7,579 bases of DNA from Lentisphaerota bacterium (GTDB lineage: Bacteria; Verrucomicrobiota; Kiritimatiellia; JAAZAB01), in contig JAIVGW010000323.1 of NCBI GenBank assembly GCA_020201415.1, positions 1 through 7,579 on the forward strand, given 5' to 3'. Positions within the stretch are counted from its first letter, which is position 1. Every line of letters begins with the position of its first letter. Below the pieces are notes generated by a model. That model made no database searches and had not been told where the DNA came from. It worked only from the letters and a program-made list of their open reading frames with translations. Positions 1-5,465 of this stretch are shown piece by piece. Both the position numbers and the translations under genes were made by a program.

Positions 1-53
1 GAAATGACGTGATACCAGCCACCCTCAACATCTATTCTTAAAGGCCTTGCCAT
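1..53 (-). CDS. REP-associated tyrosine transposase (RAYT, Y1_Tnp/IS200-like), N-terminal fragment cut by window edge
   Basis: Only the first 17 codons are in the window, starting at the ATG at 53..51; the rest lies beyond the left edge. The peptide reads MARPLRIDVEGGWYHVI, which I recognise as the usual N-terminus of Y1 transposases of the RAYT type (M-A-R-P-L-R-I ... Y-H-V, normally followed by a S/T-R-G-N motif just outside the window). In the family the catalytic Tyr and the HUH motif come later, so activity cannot be judged. An in-frame TGA seven codons upstream supports this ATG. No clear Shine-Dalgarno sequence is visible. A perfect TTGACA hexamer lies upstream on the same strand (88..83), but the matching -10 (TTGTCT at 65..60) is poor and would leave almost no leader. 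RAYTs are single-copy domesticated relatives of IS200/IS605 transposases that bind and cleave REP palindromes. REP-like hairpins are present at 1681-1807, which strengthens the call. Confidence 0.8.
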   Translation of the reverse strand, partial: MARPLRIDVEGGWYHVI

Positions 54-137
54 GACTAAAGACAACCAAATTCAACATTAAATGTCAAATCATTTGTAGA
101 ATGTCGAGACGTGACCCCTAATACTTCCCATATTTGC

Positions 138-1643
138 TCACGCATGGTGCCCGGGCCGGCAGGACTGCCAGCCGGCCTTGAGCCATTCCGACAATTCCCG
201 CATTACACTGGCATGCGCGGGATCCCCGGCAACATTGGTAGTCTCCAGCGGATCCTTGACGTAGTCGAACAGTTCGGTATAAAGGCGCGCTCCCCGGTCA
301 TCCAGGTAAACGTTCAGCCGGTGCGTGTGAGTGCGCACGGAATGGGCAAACGCATAGGCCTGAATCCGGTCGTGCCACATATGCTTGCGATGCGCGAACA
401 CCGCTCGCTTCCAGGGGCGCTCCGGCTGCCGGATGAGCGGGACCAGGGAGTCGCCTTCGACATACCCCGGCACCGGCAACCCGCGCAACTCACACAACGT
501 GGGAAAGATATCCACATGCTCCGTGAGCGCTGAAATCCGGACTCCCTTCTCGATCATGCCGGGAATGCGCATGAGCAGCGGCACCTGCAGCGACACATCC
601 CACAGGTTGTGCTTGCCCCAATAACCATGCTCCGCTTCGTGAAATCCATGATCCGAGGTCACCACAATCAGCGTATCGTCGTACACGCCGCGCCGGCGCA
701 GGGCCTCGACCAATTTGCCCACCTGGGCATCGAAGTAACTGATCGCGGCATAGCGGCCATGCAGCAGTTCCAGGGACTGCTCACGACTGGCGCGCCACGG
801 CTTTTCATAGCCATTGGATGTGTATAACTGGGCCGGCTCCGAATCGCCGGACGCCCATTCCGGGCTCCCCTCGGGATCGTCCTGGTTCTCGGGCAGGCGC
901 AGTTGGCTGCGGTCATACAGATCCCAGTACTTCTTCGGCGCCATGAACGGCGTGTGGGCGTTGACGAAGCCCACGGCCAGAAAGAACGGGGTCTGCCCAT
1001 CCATCTGTTCCAGGTACTCGACGGCCTTGCGGTTGACTTTGCCATCGTAATAGATCTCGTCCTCCCCCTCACACCCCTCCACGGCCGGCCCCTGGACCTT
1101 GCGCCGGACTGCATCCATCTTGAAGTCCGCCCGTTGATACCCGTCGGCCTGCAAGGTCTCCAGACGCTGGCGGATCAACTCGCGCGATTCCGGCAGCCGG
1201 TAGCGGGTCACTTCATTCGTGGCGAGCCAGCCCGCGGCCCAGTCCGGCATGTCGTTCGCGGCAGGCGGTTCCCATTCGGGCCGGCTCCAGGAATCCGGGT
1301 CGTTGACGTCATGATAGATGAGCCCCGTAGCCAGTGCCTGATAACCGTGCGCTTTGAACAGCTCGGGCAGCGACTGGAAGCCGGGGGCCATCTTCTTGCG
1401 GAACTCAGGGAAGAACGGTTCAAAGGCGTACCGTTCGGTCGTCAGCGGCCGGCAGCCGCTGAAAATATTGGCACGGGAAGGTCCACACAACGGCCACTGA
1501 CAGAAGTGATTGTCGAACTGCACCGATTCGCGCGCCAGCCGGTCAAGATTGGGCGTAAGAATCTGCGGATTCCCGTAGCAGCCATACCGGCGGCCGATAT
1601 CGTGACAGATCACGAACAACACATTGGAGACTTTGGAGGGCAT
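138..1643 (-). CDS. Sulfatase, formylglycine-dependent, heparan-N-sulfatase-like subgroup
   Basis: This is a type I sulfatase hydrolysing a sulfate ester or sulfamate, probably on a sulfated polysaccharide fragment. The active-site signature is C53-G-P-S-R57-A-N-I-F-S-G63; C53 would be converted to formylglycine by an FGE-type maturase not encoded here. The first metal-site segment is H14-D15-I-G, with His where many sulfatases have the first Asp of the DD pair, followed by R-R-Y-G-C-Y-G as in the heparan-N-sulfatase-like branch (SulfAtlas S1_8 type, from memory). The second metal site is S-D331-H332-G, followed by E-H-G-x-W-G-K344-H345. At 501 aa the length is normal. The N-terminus enters the first beta-strand directly with no signal peptide, suggesting a cytoplasmic enzyme acting on imported oligosaccharides. 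An AAAGGA ribosome site lies about 8 nt before the ATG. The last dozen residues are encoded by a GC palindrome (154-177). It lies 160 bp downstream of the sialidase-like gene on the same strand. The exact substrate is unknown. Confidence 0.93.
   Translation of the reverse strand: MPSKVSNVLFVICHDIGRRYGCYGNPQILTPNLDRLARESVQFDNHFCQWPLCGPSRANIFSGCRPLTTERYAFEPFFPEFRKKMAPGFQSLPELFKAHGYQALATGLIYHDVNDPDSWSRPEWEPPAANDMPDWAAGWLATNEVTRYRLPESRELIRQRLETLQADGYQRADFKMDAVRRKVQGPAVEGCEGEDEIYYDGKVNRKAVEYLEQMDGQTPFFLAVGFVNAHTPFMAPKKYWDLYDRSQLRLPENQDDPEGSPEWASGDSEPAQLYTSNGYEKPWRASREQSLELLHGRYAAISYFDAQVGKLVEALRRRGVYDDTLIVVTSDHGFHEAEHGYWGKHNLWDVSLQVPLLMRIPGMIEKGVRISALTEHVDIFPTLCELRGLPVPGYVEGDSLVPLIRQPERPWKRAVFAHRKHMWHDRIQAYAFAHSVRTHTHRLNVYLDDRGARLYTELFDYVKDPLETTNVAGDPAHASVMRELSEWLKAGWQSCRPGHHA
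154..177. repeat. GC-rich REP-like palindrome, copy A
   Basis: A 7-bp perfect inverted repeat, GGCCGGC (154-160) and GCCGGCC (171-177), encloses AGGACTGCCA; after an A/A mismatch two more G-C pairs can close on an ACTG tetraloop. It lies inside the last codons of the sulfatase, so it sets that protein's C-terminal tail. The core GCCGGC-AGG...CAGCCGGCC resembles copy B at 3583-3603. There is no T-run, so it is not a classic intrinsic terminator. Confidence 0.55.
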
Positions 1644-1659
1644 ATACTAATTCCTTTAC

Positions 1660-1672
1660 TGAGTCACACTCA
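1660..1672. promoter_or_regulatory. Short perfect dyad (TGAGT-CAC-ACTCA) before the sulfatase ribosome site
   Basis: A 5-bp perfect dyad with a 3-nt centre lies immediately upstream of the AAAGGA ribosome site of the minus-strand sulfatase gene. The position suits an operator or a small leader hairpin, but the arms are short enough for chance. No convincing -35/-10 pair was found between the large hairpin at 1681-1736 and the start codon, so the gene may depend on transcription from upstream. Confidence 0.2.
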
Positions 1673-1680
1673 CTTTTTGA

Positions 1681-1736
1681 TAGGTCCGGCGCTATGCGCG
1701 GGACCACCGCCACTCCCACGCATAGCGGCGGAGCTA
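1681..1736. repeat. Long REP-like hairpin, element 1 (18-bp arms)
   Basis: The left arm TAGGTCCGGCGCTATGCG (1681-1698) and the right arm CGCATAGCGGCGGAGCTA (1719-1736) are complementary at 16 of 18 positions; the two mismatches are G/G. The 20-nt centre can add a GGGA/TCCC stem. On the minus strand the arm begins with GTAG (1737..1734). The left arm shares 13 identical bases (TAGGTCCGGCGCT) with element 2 at 1767-1779. It is intergenic, between the sialidase-like gene and the sulfatase, both on the minus strand. There is no T-run after the hairpin on the minus strand, so REP/BIME-type DNA or a processing hairpin is more likely than a terminator. Confidence 0.75.
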
Positions 1737-1765
1737 CCAACCAGCCATGCACCCACGCTCCCCCA

Positions 1766-1807
1766 GTAGGTCCGGCGCTGCCTCCTGGTATGCGTGGCGC
1801 CACCTAC
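1766..1807. repeat. REP-like hairpin, element 2 (11-bp arms, 2-nt bulge), overlapping a stop codon
   Basis: GTAGGT-CC-GGCGC (1766-1778) pairs with GCGCCACCTAC (1797-1807), leaving only the CC bulge unpaired; the loop is 18 nt. Both arms start 5' with GTAG when each strand is read outward-in. Read on the minus strand, about 30 bases here match element 1 (GGTGG..CC.CGCATA followed by GCGCCGGACCTA), with a 10-bp insertion between the two blocks in this copy. The TAG stop of the sialidase-like gene (1806..1804) is part of the GTAG at the base of the stem, so the element lies flush against that gene's end. A perfect 10-bp palindrome GTGGCGCCAC (1794-1803) is nested in it. Confidence 0.7.
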
Positions 1808-3537
1808 AACGCCGCCAGCGGAACCCGCGTCGCCCCCACATGCTCCTTGCAGAGACTGTAGATCAGCCACAGGCTCCCGCCGACGACCGCCGACACAAAA
1901 TACTGCGGCCCGCTGCCGGGCCCGCCCTCGCGCTTCATCGCGCCGGGCGTATAGTCCTTCACTTGCCGGTGCAGCAGGAACCATGTCCGGTCGAAAAGCC
2001 TTCCGTCGCGGGAGACGTAGATGAACATCGAACGCCGGCGCGGCGAGTTGCCGACGATGAACACGCGCCCATCGGGCAGTTCGCCCGCCGCCGGGTTGAC
2101 CGCCCCGTACAGGTTTGTACGCCGCGCCGACGGATAGTATGACTCCGCGTCGGGCTTTTCGGCGGCGTAGTAGAACGGCTGGACGCACGGCTTCTGGTTA
2201 TCGCGCACCGACACCCAGGATCCATCGGGGCGCTGAAACTCCGTCTCATGCGCCAATCCGTTGTGACCGTCGTGGGCCAGACGTTTCGTCCCTGGGCGGT
2301 ACCGCGGCGCGCGGTCAAGACTCTGCCGCGCCCCTTGGCGGATAAGCTCCTGAACATCGGACGGCGCCGCGGACAACAACGGGGCGTCAGCATAGGGCGC
2401 GACCAGCGGCTCCAGCGGCAACGCCAGGTCGGGTGTCATCGGCAGCGTGGCCGGCAGTTCGTTCTCCTTGTACAGAGGGGATAGCGGTTCGAAACGGCCC
2501 TCCCGAATGCCCCACTCCTGGTAGAAGCGGAATCCGAGGTCCCACTCAACGTTTCCCTGACCGAGCGTCGCGGGACCCGGACCGAAGTTAAAACTCTGCG
2601 ACGGAATCCGTCGGCCGCCGCCGACATTGCCTTCAACAATGCCGAACGCGGGGTCTGAGGCAAATCCATGTTTCGCCACCAGGTAGCCGCAGAAGAAGAG
2701 CCGTCCGCCGATCAAGCAGAACGTCCCGCGTGCGGCTGCGCCGCGCACCGCATCCCGATCGCCGTGCAGCTTGCGCCGACGCACAGGCACAGGTGCCGGC
2801 GCCGGCTCGATGAGGTCGTCCGCCCTGCCCCAATCGACCTCTCCAACGGCGCTGAGAATCCGGCCTACGCGCCCCAGGATGCGGGTGCTCGGCCCGCCCT
2901 CGTCCATCGCATGGTTGCGCCAATAAGCGATCAGCCGGTCGCCGAAGACGGCGACGCGGGCCACGTGATTCCACGTGCCGTGCCGGCGGCTCTCATAGAC
3001 GCCCGTTCCCCCATCATCAACCGGCGCCTGGCTCCGCAGGGCATGAAACAGCTCGACATGTTCAGCCTCATGGAGCGGCGGCATACCCAGGTCCGCCGCG
3101 TTCGGATCGAAGCCGGACGGTGGGGTCCAGCGCAGCGGCGCCTCCGGATCGCTGGGATATTCCCGGAAAAGATCAGAGGCGTCCAGCGTACGGCGCGGCG
3201 GCAGGATGGAGGTGAAGTCACCGTCCAGCCATACCTGCACGAACCAGTCGGCGCCGATGCCGAGTGTAACCGTCTGCTCCACGGGCGAGTCCAGCGGCAC
3301 GAAGACATAGACCGCGCGCCCCACGCTGTAGGGCGGTTCGCCGAACAGCGCGCGGAAATCGTACTGGTTGCGGGTCGGCACGACCTCAACGGCGCGCAGA
3401 ATCTGGCCGCCGATTTCCAGCGTGTCGGGGATGCGCTTAAGATCGGAAGGCGCCGGTGCCGGGATGGCGGCTTCCACCGGCCCCGCGACGTGCCAGCGGA
3501 GCGGAAAGACGATTTGACCATGAATGTTCTCGCTCAA
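1804..3537 (-). CDS. Sialidase-like BNR/beta-propeller protein with N-terminal beta-sandwich
   Basis: The protein is about 577 aa from the TTG at 3537..3535. I chose this start because a near-perfect AGGAGGT (3551..3545) lies 7 nt before it. The longer reading from GTG at 3570 (588 aa) has its G-rich stretch directly against the start codon, so it would lack a properly spaced ribosome site. The N-terminal part (to about residue 120) has a beta-sandwich look, with segments such as VGRAVYVFVPLDSP and LGIGADWFVQVWLDG that I associate with carbohydrate-active proteins of PVC bacteria. The C-terminal part looks like a six-bladed sialidase-type propeller: GRLFFCGYLVAKHGFA, LPDGRVFIVGN, an Asp-box-like S-R-D-G-R-L-F, and a final blade with SLWLIYSL. 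I cannot assign the sialidase arginine triad and nucleophile tyrosine, so the reaction is unproven. No signal peptide is visible. It sits between a DUF4886 remnant and the sulfatase, as in a polysaccharide-degradation cluster. Confidence 0.72.
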   Translation of the reverse strand: MSENIHGQIVFPLRWHVAGPVEAAIPAPAPSDLKRIPDTLEIGGQILRAVEVVPTRNQYDFRALFGEPPYSVGRAVYVFVPLDSPVEQTVTLGIGADWFVQVWLDGDFTSILPPRRTLDASDLFREYPSDPEAPLRWTPPSGFDPNAADLGMPPLHEAEHVELFHALRSQAPVDDGGTGVYESRRHGTWNHVARVAVFGDRLIAYWRNHAMDEGGPSTRILGRVGRILSAVGEVDWGRADDLIEPAPAPVPVRRRKLHGDRDAVRGAAARGTFCLIGGRLFFCGYLVAKHGFASDPAFGIVEGNVGGGRRIPSQSFNFGPGPATLGQGNVEWDLGFRFYQEWGIREGRFEPLSPLYKENELPATLPMTPDLALPLEPLVAPYADAPLLSAAPSDVQELIRQGARQSLDRAPRYRPGTKRLAHDGHNGLAHETEFQRPDGSWVSVRDNQKPCVQPFYYAAEKPDAESYYPSARRTNLYGAVNPAAGELPDGRVFIVGNSPRRRSMFIYVSRDGRLFDRTWFLLHRQVKDYTPGAMKREGGPGSGPQYFVSAVVGGSLWLIYSLCKEHVGATRVPLAAL

Positions 3538-3544
3538 AGGAGAG

Positions 3545-3551
3545 ACCTCCT
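3545..3551 (-). promoter_or_regulatory. Strong ribosome binding site that decides a TTG start
   Basis: The minus strand reads AGGAGGT, then CTCTCCT (7 nt), then TTG (3537..3535). The TTG is in frame with the sialidase-like protein. The only upstream in-frame alternative, GTG at 3570, has no spaced Shine-Dalgarno sequence, which makes TTG the better start. Confidence 0.65.
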
Positions 3552-3566
3552 CGCTACTTAGTATGT

Positions 3567-4071
3567 TCACTCCCCCAGGTCTGCCGGCCAGGCAGCCGGC
3601 CGGACTCCCTCGCTTACGACTTTGTGTGCGATTTCCCGCAGCGAGGCAGCTCGTTCGCCGAGAAACCCGGGGTTGGCATGGATCTTTCTAACATCCTCAT
3701 TGTAGAAGAACTCGAACCAAATGCAAGCGGCGAGATACATGCCCTCACCACTCGCATGCGAGCCTGCGAGTTTAAACTCCTTGTTGGCGCCATCGCCGTC
3801 TGCCGCCTTCGGTTGCTCTCCCCTCCGCAGCCGCGCTGCCGCCCTTGTCGCGCCAAGCGAAGCCCCCATTCAAGGAGTTATTTTCATTCGGCAGGTTCGG
3901 ACACGTTGGATTCTCGTAGTCGAAGTTGGGGTCCCATTCGAACTTCCACTCGGGCGACTCGCCGGCCAGCCGAAAGGCGTCTCCCGCCGGGATGATCTTC
4001 GTAATGCCGATCTCTTTCGCAATCGTGTGGTAGGCGCGTGTGGCGACGTTCGCCCTGTCGCGGTTCAGCGT
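3567..4071 (-). pseudogene. DUF4886 family (SGNH-hydrolase-like) remnant, 5'-truncated and frameshifted
   Basis: Two overlapping minus-strand frames together give the C-terminal half or more of a DUF4886 protein. The first frame holds NRDRANVATRAYHTIAKEIG, IIPAGDAFRLA, a WDPNFDYENP segment and NLPNENNSLNGGFAWRDKG. The second, offset by one base, continues with EFKLAGSHASGEGMYLAAC, IWFEFFYNEDVRKI and SLREIAHKVV, ending at TGA 3569..3567. A single-base shift (one inserted, or two deleted) between about 3790 and 3870 links them. In intact relatives the catalytic Ser block is N-terminal; it is missing here because homology stops near 4069, where the WYL fragment begins on the other strand. The conserved H in AGSHASGEG would be the C-terminal catalytic or substrate-site His region. 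The last codons (VRPAAWPADLGE) come from GC palindrome copy B. It was probably once the upstream partner of the sialidase-like gene. A sequencing error could explain the frameshift but not the truncation. Confidence 0.75.
3583..3603. repeat. GC-rich REP-like palindrome, copy B
   Basis: GCCGGCC occurs twice (3583-3589 and 3595-3601) around AGGCA, and GCCGGC/GCCGGC or CCGGCC/GGCCGG can pair as alternative stems; CTGCC (3581-3585) can also pair with GGCAG (3591-3595). The layout GCCGGC-C-AGG-CAGCCGGCC aligns with copy A at 154-177 after a short gap. It lies at the very 3' end of the DUF4886 remnant, about 45 bp before the TTG start of the sialidase-like gene. Confidence 0.5.
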
Positions 4072-4078
4072 CGGCGGC

Positions 4079-4333
4079 GAGCAGCCGATCAAGGTCCGGC
4101 TGCTATTCGAGCCGAAACTGGCCGTCTACATCACCGAACGGCAGTGGCACCCGTCGCAGAAGTTCCGGGCGCGAGCGGACGGACGCATCGAGATGCGGCT
4201 GGAAACAAAGGGGTGCAAGGAACTGGTGCGGTGGATCCTGTCCTGGATGCCGGACGTATAAGTGCTCGCCCCGAAGAGCCTGCGGGAGCGGATTACGGAG
4301 AAATTACAGGATGGACTCCGGGCACAGCAATGA
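4079..4333 (+). pseudogene. WYL-domain (YafY-type) transcriptional regulator, C-terminal fragment with internal stop
   Basis: The plus strand reads EQPIKVRLLFEPKLAVYITE, then RQWHPSQKF...DGRIEMRLETKGCKELVRWILSWMPDV, a TAA at 4259-4261, and in the same frame VLAPKSLRERITEKL to TGA 4331-4333. This is the C-terminal WYL/WCX part of a ligand-sensing regulator: V-R-L-x-F, E-R-x-W-H-P-S-Q and the final V-L-x-P-x-x-L-R-E-R are family hallmarks. The helix-turn-helix and most of the WYL core are absent: upstream of 4079 the strand is the antisense of the DUF4886 remnant. The TAA stands where relatives have a charged residue before V-L-x-P, so it looks like a point nonsense mutation. Together these show a dead gene fragment. 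An in-frame ATG at 4040 exists but starts in foreign sequence. Confidence 0.78.
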
Positions 4334-4431
4334 GACAGAATGGCCCGACAACACGCTGCTCACCTACACCTTGCCCGCGGACGGCCAAGGTGAGGTAGAG
4401 CGTGAACGTTGGAAATATAATCCTGTATCCT

Positions 4432-4454
4432 GCAGTTCAACTGCCCCGCAGTTG
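4432..4454. repeat. Alternating short hairpin (GCAGTT / AACTGC / GCAGTT)
   Basis: GCAGTT (4432-4437), AACTGC (4439-4444) and GCAGTT (4448-4453) let the middle arm pair with either side, giving two mutually exclusive hairpins. The right-hand one has 7-bp perfect arms (CAACTGC-CCC-GCAGTTG, 4438-4454). There is no T-run and no gene immediately downstream, so the role is unknown; it may be an operator relic or a small repeat. Confidence 0.35.
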
Positions 4455-4504
4455 AGGCCATAGCCCATAACACATTGAACAACAGATGAGTATAAGCATC
4501 CAAG

Positions 4505-4538
4505 TCTTGCGCGATACTCGCACCCTCCGGGCGCAAGA
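4505..4538. repeat. 8-bp perfect inverted repeat (TCTTGCGC / GCGCAAGA)
   Basis: Perfect 8-bp arms at 4505-4512 and 4531-4538 enclose an 18-nt loop. It lies directly before the 13-nt repeat block. Without a T-run it is not a standard terminator. It may mark the border of the inserted repeat sequence. Confidence 0.35.
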
Positions 4539-4542
4539 ATAA

Positions 4543-4614
4543 GGCGAAAGATTAGGTTGGATCTCGTTGTTTCCTTAATCTTTCGCCATAATCCTTCACC
4601 CTAATCTCTCTGCA
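4543..4614. repeat. Degenerate 13-nt tandem repeat (three copies) with one inverted copy
   Basis: Three consecutive 13-nt units begin with TAATC: TAATCTTTCGCCA (4576-4588), TAATCCTTCACCC (4589-4601) and TAATCTCTCTGCA (4602-4614). An inverted copy, GGCGAAAGATTA (4543-4554), pairs perfectly over 12 bp with the first unit (4576-4587) across a 21-nt loop, and the match continues loosely (AGG/CCT). The regular 13-base period is longer than one helical turn and is not codon-like. Confidence 0.6.
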
Positions 4615-4727
4615 GCGGCAGCCCAACTGCTCATTCCAGGATGATATCACTGAACTCAATTTTTGCTTCAAAACGTAAGTTTTGAAAGCGGCCAATTCGA
4701 AGGAAAGGGCTGGCAGTCCGACACTTT

Positions 4728-4757
4728 TTGTGCTAATAAAATCATATGCCGTAAAAT
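4728..4757 (+). promoter_or_regulatory. Possible sigma-70-type promoter of the three-gene operon
   Basis: TTGTGC (4728-4733) and TAAAAT (4752-4757) are spaced by 18 bp in the AT-rich stretch upstream of the 4824 start. The -10 matches 5 of 6 consensus positions and the -35 only 3 of 6. A second -10-like GATAAT lies at 4782-4787. The AT-richness raises the chance of a false match. Confidence 0.3.
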
Positions 4758-4823
4758 TATTTTTTTCTTCGGCGGTCTTTGGATAATAATAATCAACCCA
4801 TTCCATTGCACTCAGGGACGACT

Positions 4824-5465
4824 ATGCTGAAAATACGGCAGACACTTAAAAAAAACGCAGTGGATCCGGAAATTTTCGGTGATGCGGCAGCCAAACACAC
4901 CGACTGGAAGCCACTTAAACGCGGCGGAGCAAATTTCCGCACCCACCGGCTGGTCACCACTCACCCGCTGCGCATGGAGTTTAAACTGACTATCGCCGGC
5001 CGCATCTTCTGCCTGATCTTCCTGGTGATTGGCACAGGGTTCCTGCTGGGATTCACCGTGGCGGGCATTACCGGCGCAATCTCCGGTGGCAGCGAATTGT
5101 GGATCCCGCTGCTGATCGGCCTGGCCTTTACCGGCGTTTCCATCGGAATGTTGTATTGGTTCGGAACGCCCGTGGTATTTGACAAACGCAGCGGCTTTTT
5201 CTGGCGCAGCCGTACGCCGCCACATCAAACTGTCCGCCGCATGGACCACGCCGGCAGCTGCCGGCTGGACGACATTCACGCCCTGCAGTTGCTTTCCAAA
5301 TACTGCCGCGGCAACAAAACCTCATATTACAGCTATGAACTCAACCTGGTCATGCGGGATGGATCACGGCGCAACGTGGTCGATCACGGCAATCAACGCC
5401 GGCTGCGCGAGGATGCCCGGCTCCTGGCCGAATTCCTGGAAAAACCGCTCTGGGATGCCTCATGA
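4824..5465 (+). CDS. Two-TM membrane protein of unknown function with a conserved soluble C-terminal domain
   Basis: The protein has 213 aa from the ATG at 4824, preceded by CAGGGACG at suitable spacing; a longer reading from TTG at 4779 has no ribosome site and a low-complexity N-terminus. Residues 1-59 are hydrophilic. Two hydrophobic helices follow at about 60-83 and 92-113, separated by a short loop with SGGSELW. The C-terminal 100 residues look cytoplasmic and folded: VVFDKRSGFFWRSR, CRLDDIHALQLLSKY, KTSYYSYELNLVMRDGSRRN and a final LLAEFLEKPLWDA. The pattern of a property fixed by 'FD+..G.FW' and a strand-rich 'YELNLVMRDG' resembles membrane-anchored PH-like domains, and I have seen similar uncharacterised proteins in PVC bacteria, but I know no function. 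Its stop overlaps the start of the epimerase gene (ATGA at 5462-5465), so the two are likely translated together. Confidence 0.85.
   Translation: MLKIRQTLKKNAVDPEIFGDAAAKHTDWKPLKRGGANFRTHRLVTTHPLRMEFKLTIAGRIFCLIFLVIGTGFLLGFTVAGITGAISGGSELWIPLLIGLAFTGVSIGMLYWFGTPVVFDKRSGFFWRSRTPPHQTVRRMDHAGSCRLDDIHALQLLSKYCRGNKTSYYSYELNLVMRDGSRRNVVDHGNQRRLREDARLLAEFLEKPLWDAS

Larger units (their letters stand above)
4334..4823. other. 490-bp intergenic region with hairpins, short repeats and an AT-rich end
   Basis: No gene is convincing here. The first part (to about 4500) is GC-rich and contains small dyads: CACCTTG/CAAGGTG (4367-4373, 4386-4392) and the GCAGTT set at 4432-4454. Then come TCTTGCGC/GCGCAAGA (4505-4512, 4531-4538) and the 13-nt repeats (4543-4614). 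From about 4640 to 4800 the composition becomes AT-rich and probably holds the promoter of the operon starting at 4824. An 84-codon minus-strand reading at 4552-4806 has no ribosome site and runs through the repeats, so I leave it out. Confidence 0.6.

Noticed and set aside
1660..1679. Dyad plus T-run as a plus-strand terminator
   Set aside because: The stem is only 5 bp and no plus-strand gene ends upstream of it.
903..1769. Long plus-strand open frame (288 codons) opposite the sulfatase
   Set aside because: It is the antisense shadow of a clear sulfatase with active-site motifs; the translation is Arg/Pro/Leu-rich with no domain.
2668..3561. Long plus-strand open frame (297 codons) opposite the sialidase-like gene
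   Set aside because: Antisense shadow in high-GC DNA; no ribosome site or recognisable motif, while the minus strand has coherent propeller-like segments and a strong ribosome site.
4552..4806. 84-codon minus-strand frame in the intergenic region
   Set aside because: No Shine-Dalgarno sequence before its ATG; it crosses the probable promoter and its C-terminus is just the 13-nt repeat translated.
4779..4823. Longer N-terminus for the two-TM protein from TTG 4779
   Set aside because: It adds a low-complexity DNNNQ stretch, has no ribosome site, and the ATG at 4824 has one.
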